Below, piece after piece: positions 1-8,038 of a stretch of DNA of 64,000 nucleotides (position 1 is its first letter; each line of letters begins with the position of its first letter). A model generated the notes under the pieces. It saw only the letters and a list, made by a program, of their open reading frames with translations. It was not told where the DNA came from and did no database searches. Source of the stretch: Chloroflexota bacterium. GTDB lineage: Bacteria; Chloroflexota; Anaerolineae; Anaerolineales; VGOW01. Where the stretch lies: NCBI GenBank assembly GCA_016197225.1, contig JACPWC010000066.1, positions 1 to 64,000 on the forward strand, given 5' to 3'. The position numbers and the translations under genes were made by a program.

Positions 1-139
1 CGAGGAAGTCGGGGGTGACGGGTTCCATCGTGCCGGGGTGCAGGACGGGTTGGGGCGGAACCGGCAGGTCGGCGTTGATGTTGTACCACGCTTTCGGTAG
101 CTTGCTCTCGTCGAGAATATATTTGTATTGGTCGCTCAT
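1..139 (-). CDS. trpB2: Tryptophan synthase beta chain type 2, N-terminal part only
   Basis: Only the first 46 codons lie in the window and the gene continues past the left edge. The visible peptide begins MSDQYKYILDESKLPKAWYN and continues with a run of prolines (DLPVPPQPVLHPG). This is the characteristic N-terminus of the TrpB2 subgroup, which is longer than TrpB1 and is usually linked to indole salvage. A good ribosome-binding site (AGGAG about 9 nt upstream) supports the start. It is the last visible gene of the minus-strand run after paaX and the small conserved protein. PLP-binding residues are outside the window, so catalysis cannot be checked. Confidence 0.8.
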   Translation of the reverse strand, partial: MSDQYKYILDESKLPKAWYNINADLPVPPQPVLHPGTMEPVTPDFL

Positions 140-252
140 GGTGATCTTTTCTCCTGCAAAACTATAGGGCCGATACGACAGTAATGAAGTGACAGTGGCA
201 GTGAAATCGTCTCGATGGGGCTGGCCTCCTTCTAATCAATAAGCGCATGGCG

Positions 253-537
253 TCATTTCACCTGCTTGCGAGTGTAGACGGTGGAAAACTGCAACAAGGC
301 GATCAAGCGGCAGTCGGCGCAGTCTGGGCCGACCTCGGCAGACTGAAGCGGTTCAATGTGCACTTCATAGCCAAGCGCGGTGTATAGCGTGGTGTACTCT
401 TTCAGCCGCCTCCCATCCACCGTAAAGCGGCGCTCCCAGCCTTCGGCCACCAGGGCAGGATTCGGCGGCGACTCAAAACTTGAGAGCCGGGGCGTTTCTT
501 TGCGCGGCAACGCGGTGTCAAGAAGGAAATCGCTCAT
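253..537 (-). CDS. Small conserved protein of unknown function (94 aa)
   Basis: A 94-residue acidic protein without a signal peptide or membrane segment. It contains a WERRF motif, a stretch resembling 'YTALGYEVHIEP', and a CxxC pair (DCADC) near residue 75, so it could bind a metal. I chose the ATG at 537 rather than the GTG at 549 because GGAG lies 6 nt before this ATG and overlaps the GTG codon. I recognise the general look of a conserved hypothetical family but cannot name a function. It lies between the paaX terminator and trpB2 on the same strand, so it may be co-transcribed with trpB2. Confidence 0.65.
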   Translation of the reverse strand: MSDFLLDTALPRKETPRLSSFESPPNPALVAEGWERRFTVDGRRLKEYTTLYTALGYEVHIEPLQSAEVGPDCADCRLIALLQFSTVYTRKQVK

Positions 538-611
538 CGTATTCTCCACAGAATCGAGTCATCCAAACCTGACAAAAGTCAGATAATTCAGAGGATAATA
601 CTCATAAATAA

Positions 612-641
612 AAGAGCCAGTCCGCTTTCAGACCAGCTCTT
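612..641 (-). terminator. Intrinsic terminator after paaX
   Basis: An inverted repeat (AAGAGC and GTC paired with GAC and GCTCTT, with a CA/CA internal mismatch) is followed on the minus strand by the T-rich run TTTTATTT. It lies about 55 bp past the paaX stop codon. A perfect-stem relative of this terminator lies at 31770-31801, ahead of the benzoyl-CoA operon. Confidence 0.75.
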
Positions 642-695
642 GATATTTGCCTGCACATTTTTCAATTGCAAGTTTTGTTGACTCATTCCTTGATC

Positions 696-1556
696 TCACT
701 TGCCATCAATCTTCCGGCCGTTTGGGCTTTGCAAAGTCTCAGCGATGAACTCATCCGAGCGTTTGTTCAACAGGCTTCGGTATCCATAAAAAATTTCGGC
801 GGCCTTGTCGCCCAACCATCCATCCGGCAACAAAGCTGACGGCAAATTCGGATCGAGCCGAGGGAAAGGGCTGTATTCATGGGTAACCCAAAACCGCTGG
901 GCGAAGCATTGTGCCGGCGACAATTCATTTCCACGGGTAAGGGCCTCGGTACATTTTTCGTATTCCGGCCCCCACTGGCCGATGAACCGGCTATACAGAT
1001 AGTTAAGGCCTTTCATATCCCAACAACGTTCCACAAGTTCGCGGTTGTCACCATTGGTCAAACGCAATCCTGAAAAACACCCTACAAACTGCCCTGCCCC
1101 AAGATCGTCAATCACCACTTCCACCTCGGCCAAGCGATTATGAGGCGATATCCACGTGCCCGGGGCCAGCCGCCCAAAGCCCAGCCAGGTCAGCCGCTTG
1201 CGTAAGTCGTTGCGGAGATTGCGTTTGTTCTCCGGAAGTGAATACACCACCTGGTGCCATTGACCATCCCACTCCAGTTTGCGCGGCTCAAAAATGCGCT
1301 GGCCGCCTTCTTCTATAATTCGGCGGCCCCTGGCGGTGAGGGTGTAAAGGCTGTGACGGCCATCCCGTTCCGGTTTGAGCCAGCCCTTGCGCCTCATGCG
1401 CGAAATGGTCGAACGGACCGCCCGTTCACTTACGCCCAGCACCTCCAGCATCTGCAATAAGCTGGACGTCCACACTCGATCTGCTCTGGGAATAATCACG
1501 TCGCCAAATAGAACAAAAATAACGAACTGCGTCTGAAGTTGAGGTCGCTTCGACAT
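696..1556 (-). CDS. paaX: PaaX family transcriptional regulator
   Basis: A 286-residue cytosolic regulator of PaaX length. The N-terminal winged helix is visible at about residues 20-100 (LGVSERAVRSTISRMRRKGW followed by a basic wing), and the C-terminal PaaX domain contains APGTWISP and related signature stretches. PaaX proteins repress phenylacetate genes and are relieved by phenylacetyl-CoA; that ligand is family knowledge and not proven here. The ATG at 1556 sits about 37 nt after a predicted start site and lacks a Shine-Dalgarno. Its promoter region is duplicated at 31856-31945 in front of the benzoyl-CoA operon, which makes it the best candidate regulator of that operon. Its own promoter carries the same AGAC-N7-GTCT dyad, so autoregulation is likely. 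Confidence 0.88.
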   Translation of the reverse strand: MSKRPQLQTQFVIFVLFGDVIIPRADRVWTSSLLQMLEVLGVSERAVRSTISRMRRKGWLKPERDGRHSLYTLTARGRRIIEEGGQRIFEPRKLEWDGQWHQVVYSLPENKRNLRNDLRKRLTWLGFGRLAPGTWISPHNRLAEVEVVIDDLGAGQFVGCFSGLRLTNGDNRELVERCWDMKGLNYLYSRFIGQWGPEYEKCTEALTRGNELSPAQCFAQRFWVTHEYSPFPRLDPNLPSALLPDGWLGDKAAEIFYGYRSLLNKRSDEFIAETLQSPNGRKIDGK

Positions 1557-1592
1557 ATGTCAGTTTGTAATCATTCCGTCAAACAAGTGAGA

Positions 1593-1627
1593 CATTTTTA
1601 GTCTAGCATGAAAACGGACTTTGTCAA
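1593..1627 (-). promoter_or_regulatory. paaX promoter with operator-like dyad
   Basis: On the minus strand the -35 box TTGACA (1627-1622) and extended -10 box TGCTAGACT (TAGACT at 1605-1600) are separated by 16 bp. The dyad AGAC-TAAAAAT-GTCT covers the -10 box and likely start site. Its position and its conservation at 31897-31911 suggest a repressor site, with PaaX the obvious candidate. Confidence 0.65.
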
Positions 1628-1694
1628 TTTAGTGATATTGTTCACAAGACACGGGGTTTGTCGAAGCGGGTTATCAATGAGGGGAGCGCGCGGT

Positions 1695-2747
1695 TTACTG
1701 TTCTGCCATCTCTCTTACCGCCATGTCGCCGATCTGAATTGTGCTCAGGCCGCTTTTGGCATCCACCGAAGGGAGACGGTGTGAGGTGAGCAGGGCCGCC
1801 ACTGCCCGTTCCACCTTTTCAGCGGCGCGCTTCTCGCCGAGGAAGTCCAGCATCATTCCCACCGACAGAATCGCGCCAATGGGGTTGGCGACGCCCTGCC
1901 CGGCAATGTCGGGCGCGGAGCCGTGAATCGGCTCGAACATTCCATTCCGGCTGGGGTGAATGTTGCCCGAAGCGGCAGTGCCCATCCCGCCCTGAATCAT
2001 CGCGCCCAGATCGGTGATGATGTCGCCAAACAGATTCGTCGTCACCACCACGTCAAAGGCCTCAGGACTTTTCACCATCAACATGCAACAGGCATCCACG
2101 TACAAGTGATTCTGCTCTACGTCGGGATACTCTTTGCCCACTTCGGCAAACGTCCGTGTCCACAGGTCCTGGGCGCGGATGGCGTTGGCTTTGTCCACCA
2201 TTGTGAGTTTGCGGCGCGGGCGTGAGCGCGCCAACTCGAACGCATATCGAATAACTCGCTCAGTGCCTTTGCGCGTGAAGATCATCTCGGCAATCGCCAC
2301 TTCGTCCGGCGTGCCTTTGCGGAAGATGCCGCCGGCGCCGGCGTAAGCGTCTTCGGTATTTTCGCGGATGACTACAAAGTCAATGTCGGCTGGTGTCTTA
2401 CCTTTGAGCGGGCACAGATGCTCGGCGAAGAGCTTGACCGGGCGCAGGTTGACGTACAGATCGAGACCCATCCGCAAGCCCATGATGACCGACCGCTCGA
2501 CCAGGCCTGGCTCAACACCCGGATGACCAATCGCACCCAGGAACACGGCATCCAGCGCCCGCCACTCGTTGATAACGCGATCCGGCACAAGCTCTTTGGT
2601 TTTCAGATAATAGGCGCCGCTGTAAGGATACTCGACGAGATTGACATCGAAGCCGTCTTTGACGGCGCGCAGAACTTTGAGTCCCTCGGCCACCACTTCC
2701 GGGCCGATGCCGTCTCCCGGAATGACGCCGATGTTGTAAGTCTTCAT
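1695..2747 (-). CDS. Isopropylmalate/isocitrate dehydrogenase family protein (LeuB/tartrate dehydrogenase-like)
   Basis: A 350-residue NAD(P)-dependent beta-decarboxylating dehydrogenase. The N-terminus IGVIPGDGIGPEVV, the substrate loop LRMGLDLYVNLRPVKL, the motif IRENTEDAYAG and the cofactor region EPIHGSAPDIAGQGVANP all fit the LeuB/IDH/tartrate dehydrogenase family at its usual length. The start overlaps the acyl-CoA dehydrogenase stop as ATGA. Substrate cannot be read with confidence. LeuA-, LeuC- and LeuD-like proteins in the same operon suggest it completes a 2-oxoacid chain-extension or citrate-type sequence. It is the last gene of the long catabolic operon; paaX has its own promoter just downstream. 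Confidence 0.85.
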   Translation of the reverse strand: MKTYNIGVIPGDGIGPEVVAEGLKVLRAVKDGFDVNLVEYPYSGAYYLKTKELVPDRVINEWRALDAVFLGAIGHPGVEPGLVERSVIMGLRMGLDLYVNLRPVKLFAEHLCPLKGKTPADIDFVVIRENTEDAYAGAGGIFRKGTPDEVAIAEMIFTRKGTERVIRYAFELARSRPRRKLTMVDKANAIRAQDLWTRTFAEVGKEYPDVEQNHLYVDACCMLMVKSPEAFDVVVTTNLFGDIITDLGAMIQGGMGTAASGNIHPSRNGMFEPIHGSAPDIAGQGVANPIGAILSVGMMLDFLGEKRAAEKVERAVAALLTSHRLPSVDAKSGLSTIQIGDMAVREMAEQ

Positions 2748-3901
2748 GCCTTTAACCGCCTTGAAATCACCAGCCGTTGAATCTGGGCCGTGCCTTCGTA
2801 GATTTGCATGATCTTGGCGTCGCGCATCCACTTCTCCACCGGATATTCGCGCATGTAGCCATAGCCGCCGAGAATCTGCACCGCGTCGGTGGTCACTTTC
2901 ATGGCCGCGTCGGCGGCGTAAGCTTTAGCCATGCTGGCTTCGGTCGTGCAGGGCAGGCCGTTGTCGTAGAGCCACGCCGCCCGCCACGTCAGTAAACGGG
3001 CCGCATCAATGTTCATCGCCATCTCGGCCAGCATGAAGGCAATAGATTGGAAGGAAAAGATCGGCTTGCCAAACTGCTTGCGCTCGTGGGCGTAAGCCAG
3101 AGCGTATTCGAAAGCGGCGCGCGCCACCCCGACAGCCCCGGCGGCAATGTGCGTCCGCGTGATGTCGAACGTGCGCATGGCGATCTTGAACCCCTCGCCT
3201 TCCTCGCCCAGCCGATTCTCCACCGGCACTTCCACGTCCACAAACGAGATGGCCGCTGTGTGCGAGGCGCGGATGCCCATCTTCTTTTCTTTCTTGCCCG
3301 GCATCACGCCTTTCCAATCCTTCTCGACGATGAAAGTTGTGATGCCGTCGGCACCACGCGAGAGATCGACGGTGGCGAAGACGACATACACGTCGGCCAA
3401 GCCGGCGTTGGTGATGAAGACCTTTTGGCCGTTGAGAATGTAACGGTCGCCTTTGCGGTGGGCGACGGTGGTCATGCCTGCCGGGTCGGAGCCGGCCCCC
3501 GGCTCGGTGAGGGCGTACGCGCCGAGGGCCGGGCGACCGCCGGGGCTGCCCCGGCAAAGCCACGATATGTATTTTTCCTTTTGCGCTTCGGTTCCGCCGA
3601 TCAAAATGGGCGTGGCCGCCAGCGCCGCGCCGCCGATGATCGTCGCGATCCCGGCGCAGCCCCAGAATATTTCTTCGTCCACGAGGGCTTTGGTCAGCAC
3701 ACTGTCCACGCCGCCGCCGCCATACTTTTCGGGAAAGGAATAGGTGATCAAACCCGCCTGGTGCGCCTTTTCCAGAACGTCCCACGGCACTTCTTCTTTT
3801 TCGTCGGCCTCAGCCGCAACCGGGCGGATAGTTTTCTCCGCGAACTTGTGAGCCATGTCGCGGAACTCGCGTTGTTCGTCAGTGAGCGTAAAGCCTATCA
3901 T
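2744..3901 (-). CDS. Acyl-CoA dehydrogenase
   Basis: A 385-residue FAD flavoenzyme of standard length. The motif YALTEPGAGSDPAG (FAD/substrate contact), the middle beta-domain with GQKVFITNAG, and the C-terminal QIYEGTAQIQR with the catalytic glutamate near residue 369 are all present. The gene overlaps the hemerythrin stop by ATGA and is itself overlapped by the dehydrogenase that follows. In a benzoyl-CoA operon it could act on pimeloyl-, glutaryl- or phenylpropionyl-CoA. The glutaryl-CoA dehydrogenase subgroup is possible but not demonstrable from the sequence alone. Confidence 0.92.
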   Translation of the reverse strand: MIGFTLTDEQREFRDMAHKFAEKTIRPVAAEADEKEEVPWDVLEKAHQAGLITYSFPEKYGGGGVDSVLTKALVDEEIFWGCAGIATIIGGAALAATPILIGGTEAQKEKYISWLCRGSPGGRPALGAYALTEPGAGSDPAGMTTVAHRKGDRYILNGQKVFITNAGLADVYVVFATVDLSRGADGITTFIVEKDWKGVMPGKKEKKMGIRASHTAAISFVDVEVPVENRLGEEGEGFKIAMRTFDITRTHIAAGAVGVARAAFEYALAYAHERKQFGKPIFSFQSIAFMLAEMAMNIDAARLLTWRAAWLYDNGLPCTTEASMAKAYAADAAMKVTTDAVQILGGYGYMREYPVEKWMRDAKIMQIYEGTAQIQRLVISRRLKA

Positions 3902-4437
3902 GCCAGCATCGCCTCTATTTTCTGGCCGACTTCCGCCAGCCCTTCGTCGTCAAGCATATTCAGAGCCATAGGAAACAGGATGTCCTCTTCCTTGCCAAAG
4001 TGCATGTCGAGCAGGCGGATGATCTCTTCGGCGTTGACCTTCAACATGTCAGCACTGCCGCCCGTGACCGCCAACGCTTTCAACTTCTCCGCCCCGGCTT
4101 CAATTTGCGGATGCTCAACCTGGTGCAATTCGTGGAGCGTTTTGCGGAGAATCTCGCCCTGGCCGTGAATCTCTTTGTGTTCGATCCGCATCACGCCGGT
4201 TGGGCCGCCTTGTTCGCCAAAGACGGCCTCCAGGGCCGGGAACAGCGCCTCGTCTTCCTTCTTCGCGTGCAGGGCCAACTGCGTTTCCATCATGTGGCCG
4301 ATGCGGCCCAGCACCGGCAGGGCATCGGCCAGGGCGGCCTCGCCGCGCGCGCCCAAATCGGCGGTCGCCCGGCGCAAATCGGCCACCTGGGCCATGATGA
4401 GGCGATGGTCTTCCAAAAGATGTTCGATGGGATTCAC
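3898..4437 (-). CDS. Hemerythrin HHE-domain protein
   Basis: A 179-residue soluble helical protein. It starts with HLLEDHRLIM and contains ALHAKKEDEALFPALE, IEHKEIHGQG and DMHFGKEEDILFPMA. These are the paired H-x3-E and H-HxxxE patterns that hold a di-iron centre. Such proteins bind or sense oxygen or nitric oxide. The setting, inside an operon with oxygen-sensitive benzoyl-CoA reductase and tungsten enzymes, suggests oxygen protection or sensing (inference). The stop overlaps the acyl-CoA dehydrogenase start by 4 bp, so the two are translationally coupled. Confidence 0.88.
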   Translation of the reverse strand: MNPIEHLLEDHRLIMAQVADLRRATADLGARGEAALADALPVLGRIGHMMETQLALHAKKEDEALFPALEAVFGEQGGPTGVMRIEHKEIHGQGEILRKTLHELHQVEHPQIEAGAEKLKALAVTGGSADMLKVNAEEIIRLLDMHFGKEEDILFPMALNMLDDEGLAEVGQKIEAMLA

Positions 4438-4448
4438 AAAGTTTCTCC

Positions 4449-4556
4449 TTAGTTATCCACAGATTACGCAGATGAACGCAGATTTTAATTAAAACATCTG
4501 CGAAAATCTGTGTAATCTGCGGATTAATTCTTTGACAAACCCTTAGTAGAGCAAGG
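4449..4556. repeat. Palindromic intergenic element, GCAGATTACGCAGA type, copy 1
   Basis: Two long inverted arms (around 4455-4485 and 4493-4526) built from ATCCRCAGATTACGCAGAT match in about 28 of 33 positions. The flanks TTAGTTATCC and GGATTAATTCTTTGACAA are also conserved in the copy at 20533-20636, so the whole unit of about 108 bp appears to be mobile or duplicated. It fills the gap between the hemerythrin gene and the ligase-LeuD fusion gene. Confidence 0.75.
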
Positions 4557-4574
4557 TGGAATCTTGCTCTATAA
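4550..4574. repeat. TAGAGCAAG inverted repeat
   Basis: TAGAGCAAG and CTTGCTCTA form a 9-bp stem with a 7-nt loop, just beyond the stop codon of the ligase-LeuD fusion gene. A similar hairpin lies at 23105-23131, and a half-copy lies near 38755. It may act as an RNA-stabilising or weak terminator structure. Confidence 0.55.
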
Positions 4575-6599
4575 TCTTGCCGCCAACCGCTCTTCGACGT
4601 AGGCCAGCAATCCGCCTCGATCAATGATGCGTTGCAGAAAATCAGGGAATGGCTCGGCCCGGTAAGTCTCGCCGCGAGTGAGGTTGCGAATGGCGCCCGT
4701 GGCCGGTTCCACTTCCACCTCATCGCCTTGCTCGATGGCATCCACTGCCGCCGGACATTCCAGAATCGGCAAGCCGATATTGATCGAGTTGCGGAAGAAG
4801 ATGCGGGCAAAGGATTTGGCGATGACGGCAGACACTCCGGCGGCCTTGAGGCTGATGGGCGCAACTTCGCGCGATGAGCCGCAACCGAAATTGGTGTCGG
4901 CCACGATCACATCGCCCCGCCGCATCTTGCGGACGAAGTCGGGGTCGGCGTCCTCCATGCAGTGCTGGGCCAACTCGCGCGGGTCGGCGGTGTTGCAGTG
5001 ACGGGCCGGGATGATGGCGTCGGTGTCAATGTTCTTGCCGAACTTCCAGGCGTGGCCGCGTATCCGCACCCGCTCTCGCAAGAGGTCTTTCCGCACCGGG
5101 CCGCTGTCTCGCCGGGGAAGGGCTTCGAAGAACACGACCCGGTCGAGCGCCGCCGAGTCGGCCAGGCGCTCGGCGGCGAAGGCCCGTAGTGAATCAGCGC
5201 CAAAATTTGCGCCCGGCGCGCGCACCACGCAGGCGCAGGTGATCTCGCCGAAAATCGAATCGGGCACGCCGACGACCGCCGCTTCTTTTACGCCAGGGTA
5301 CGAACGCAAGACCATCTCTATAGTTCCGGGATAGATTTTGAAACCGCCCCGGTTGATGATCTCGCCTTTGCGCCCGATGAGGCGCACCGGACCATCGGGA
5401 TCGATCACGGCCAGGTCGCCGGTATGTAACCAGCCATCGGCATCGAGCACCTGAGCCGTAGCTTCCGGGTCATGCCAGTAGCCTTGCATAATGTTGTAAC
5501 CGCGCGCGCATAGTTCGCCTTCCGAGCCCTCGGGCAAGGCGTTTCCGTCGGCATCCACCACCTTCAACGACACGCCGTTCAACGGCCGGCCCACCGTTTG
5601 AGTCGCCGTAATCGGGCCATCATCCAAACGAGTCATCGTGACGGCGGGCGAGGCTTCGGTGAGGCCATAGGCCAGCACCACGTTGCAGTGCATCTGCTCC
5701 CGCACGCGAGTCACCAACTCAGGCGGGCAAGGCGCGCCGGACATAATGCCGGTGCGCAGGCTGGCGCACCTTTCTGCGCGAAAGTCGGGATGATTGAGTT
5801 CAAGCGCAAACATGGTGGGGACGCCGTGATGCACCGTGATCTTCGCTCTCTCGATCAACGCCAGGGCTTCGCCGGGATGATAGATTGACAGGGGCACAAG
5901 TTGCGCGCCCGCAACCGCGCAAGCCAGGATAGTCGGCGCGAGGCCGAATGAATTGGAAAACGGCACCGCCCCGAGGAACACATCGTCGGCGGTGCAGGCC
6001 AGACCGGCGGCGATGGCCGCCGCATTTTGCAATAGTCCGCCGTGCGTGAGCACTGCGCCGCGCGGCTGGCCCGAGTTGCCGAGGGTGTGGATGATCGCCG
6101 CCGGGTCTGTCGGAGCGATTTCCGGCAAGCGGGAGGTGGCGGTGGCCGCCAGAAGACTCTCAAAACCAATTACGCCATCGGCATCCCCTTCCAGTGCAAT
6201 CACGTGTTTCAGTTCAGGCACATCGCGGCGCAGTTCACGCATCATCGGCAAGTGATCGGCATCAGTGATGACGGCCGATGGCTGAGTCTTCGAGAGGCGC
6301 GCCGACACTTCAGCCTTATTGCGCCGGGTGTTGATGGGAACCAGAATCACTCCGGCTTTGGCGGCGGCAAAGATGGCAATCACATATTGCGCGAGATTTG
6401 GCAAAATGATTCCCAGCCGGTCGCCAGGGCGCAATCCCAGCGCGCACAGTCCCCTTGCCAACGCCGCCGCCTGTTGCTCGGCCCGGGCGTAAGTCCAGCG
6501 CTCGTCGCCATTCACCAGGAAAGTGTGGTCGGGCTGGCGGTTAGCCCGTTCGGTAAGCAAGCCGCCAATGGTTGAGGGCAGAGAAGAGGCAGATGTCAT
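4569..6599 (-). CDS. Acyl-CoA synthetase fused to a LeuD-like aconitase small subunit
   Basis: A 676-residue fusion in one uninterrupted frame. Residues 1 to about 508 are an AMP-forming acyl-CoA ligase: AYGLTEASP, HTGDLA, GRKGEIINRGGFKIYPG and a terminal lysine motif PVRKDLL are present. The usual TSGTTGxPKG loop is altered to TLGNSGQPRG. Residues 512-676 are a complete 3-isopropylmalate dehydratase/homoaconitase small subunit: KFGKNIDTDAIIPARHCNT, NFGCGSSREVAPISLKAAG and KSFARIFFRNSINIGLP. There is no linker between the domains. The large subunit is the next gene upstream, 19 bp away. I know of no such fusion. A GTG at residue 511 could allow separate translation of the small subunit, but no strong Shine-Dalgarno is visible there. 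Confidence 0.9.
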   Translation of the reverse strand: MTSASSLPSTIGGLLTERANRQPDHTFLVNGDERWTYARAEQQAAALARGLCALGLRPGDRLGIILPNLAQYVIAIFAAAKAGVILVPINTRRNKAEVSARLSKTQPSAVITDADHLPMMRELRRDVPELKHVIALEGDADGVIGFESLLAATATSRLPEIAPTDPAAIIHTLGNSGQPRGAVLTHGGLLQNAAAIAAGLACTADDVFLGAVPFSNSFGLAPTILACAVAGAQLVPLSIYHPGEALALIERAKITVHHGVPTMFALELNHPDFRAERCASLRTGIMSGAPCPPELVTRVREQMHCNVVLAYGLTEASPAVTMTRLDDGPITATQTVGRPLNGVSLKVVDADGNALPEGSEGELCARGYNIMQGYWHDPEATAQVLDADGWLHTGDLAVIDPDGPVRLIGRKGEIINRGGFKIYPGTIEMVLRSYPGVKEAAVVGVPDSIFGEITCACVVRAPGANFGADSLRAFAAERLADSAALDRVVFFEALPRRDSGPVRKDLLRERVRIRGHAWKFGKNIDTDAIIPARHCNTADPRELAQHCMEDADPDFVRKMRRGDVIVADTNFGCGSSREVAPISLKAAGVSAVIAKSFARIFFRNSINIGLPILECPAAVDAIEQGDEVEVEPATGAIRNLTRGETYRAEPFPDFLQRIIDRGGLLAYVEERLAARL

Positions 6600-6618
6600 G
6601 GATTAACCTGTGTTGCTT

Positions 6619-7881
6619 TCACTTCAAGACTTCAGTCGGCGAGGCGAGGTGGCCTGCCACTGCCGAGGCCGCCGCCACATAAGGATTCACCAGATACACT
6701 TCACTCGTGGCATGGCCCATGCGGCCTTTGAAGTTGCGGTTGCTGGTCGAGACACACCGCTCGCCGGCGGCCAGCACGCCCATGTGCCCGCCGAGGCACG
6801 GGCCGCACGTCGGTGTGCTTACCGAGCAGTCGGCCTCGACGAAGATGTCAATGAGTCCTTCGTGCAATGCGTCGAGATACACTTTCTGGCTGCCGGGGAT
6901 GATGACCGTTCGCACGCGCGGGTGAGTCTTCCGCCCGCGTAAGACTTCGGCGGCGGCGCGCAGGTCTTCGAGATTGCCGTTGGTGCACATGCCGATCACA
7001 ACTTGGTCAATCTCCAATCCGGCCAACTCCGACACCGGCTTGACGTTCTCCGGTAAAAACGGCAGGGCGACGAACGGCTCAAACTTCTCAACGTCGAACT
7101 CGTACACGGCGGCGTACTCTGCGTCAGGATCGCTTCGGTGGCACGCGCCCTCGCGCGCGCCCGCTCTGCGGCAAAACTCGCGCGTCTTCTCGTCGGCGGC
7201 GAACAGGCCCGTCTTGGCCCCGGCCTCAATCGCCATGTTCGCCATTGCGAAACGGTCGGCCAGGCCGAGGTGATCGAGGGCCTCGCCCGTGAATTCCATC
7301 GCCTGATAGCGCGCGCCATCCACGCCAATCTGGCCGATAGTGTGTAATATCAAATCCTTGCCGCCCACCCACCGGGGCGGCTGACCGTGATAGACGAACT
7401 TGGCGCTCTCTGGAACCTTCAACCAGATTTCGCCCAGGACCATGGCCGCCGCCGCGTCGGTGGAACCGATACCCGTGCCGAACGCGCCGAGGAAGCCGTG
7501 GGTACAGGTGTGCGAGTCGGCGCCGGCGATGAGGTCGCCCGGTGAGACCAGGCCTTTCTCCGGCAGAAGGATGTGCTGGATTCCGGCGCGGCCGACCTCG
7601 AAGAAGGTGATGCCGTGTTCGCGGGCAAACTCGCGGCAACGTTTGACGATCTCGGCGCTCTTGATGTCTTTGGCCGGCGTGAAGTGATCCATCACGAACA
7701 CGACTTTCTTCGGGTCGAAGATTCGCGCGCCTTTGATCTTCTCGAACTCTTCAATCGCCACAATGCCCGACAGTTCGGACGCCATCACAATGTCTACCCG
7801 GGCGTTGATGAATTGGCCCGGATGGACTTCTTTTTCGCCGCAGTGGTCGGCGAGTATCTTTTCGGCTAAGGTCATACCCAT
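6619..7881 (-). CDS. Aconitase-family dehydratase large subunit (LeuC/homoaconitase-like)
   Basis: A 420-residue iron-sulfur isomerase, the size of the archaeal/bacterial LeuC-HacA type. The cluster cysteines lie in GMCTNGNLEDLR and STPTCGPCLGGH. GADSHTCTHGFLGAFGTGIGSTD and the end motif SNRNFKGRMG are the substrate and cluster neighbourhood of this family. It would isomerise a 2-alkylmalate or citrate-type acid by dehydration and rehydration. It needs a small subunit, which follows as the C-terminal domain of the ligase fusion. Substrate is unknown; the LeuA-like and LeuB-like genes in the same operon are the likely partners. Confidence 0.9.
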   Translation of the reverse strand: MGMTLAEKILADHCGEKEVHPGQFINARVDIVMASELSGIVAIEEFEKIKGARIFDPKKVVFVMDHFTPAKDIKSAEIVKRCREFAREHGITFFEVGRAGIQHILLPEKGLVSPGDLIAGADSHTCTHGFLGAFGTGIGSTDAAAAMVLGEIWLKVPESAKFVYHGQPPRWVGGKDLILHTIGQIGVDGARYQAMEFTGEALDHLGLADRFAMANMAIEAGAKTGLFAADEKTREFCRRAGAREGACHRSDPDAEYAAVYEFDVEKFEPFVALPFLPENVKPVSELAGLEIDQVVIGMCTNGNLEDLRAAAEVLRGRKTHPRVRTVIIPGSQKVYLDALHEGLIDIFVEADCSVSTPTCGPCLGGHMGVLAAGERCVSTSNRNFKGRMGHATSEVYLVNPYVAAASAVAGHLASPTEVLK

Positions 7882-7937
7882 GTTGACTGCTTCTCCATTC
7901 CGAAAGTGCCACTAATGGCTCCACTGAAAAAAGCCCA

Positions 7938-8014
7938 TTTGAACCGCGAAGACGCCAAGAACGCGAAGGAAAACAAGGGCGAATCCTTTGCGCCCTTCGC
8001 GCCTTCGCAGTGAG
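7938..8014. repeat. Low-complexity inverted-repeat gap filler (GCGAAGG/CGCCAAG words)
   Basis: The gap between the LeuC-like and phenylacetate-CoA ligase genes contains AACCGCGAAGACGCCAAG and, facing it, CTTTGCGCCCTTCGCGCC. These are degenerate short words repeated in inverted orientation, so the transcript can fold back on itself. It resembles in design, but not in sequence, the fillers at 21271, 24003, 28032, 29404 and 61073. Confidence 0.55.
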
Positions 8015-8038
8015 ATCGTGGTTTTTGCAGTAGAGTCA

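Noticed and set aside
3047-4168. A 373-codon plus-strand frame
   Set aside because: Covers acyl-CoA dehydrogenase and hemerythrin on the opposite strand; no domain, rich in His/Arg as mirror frames are.
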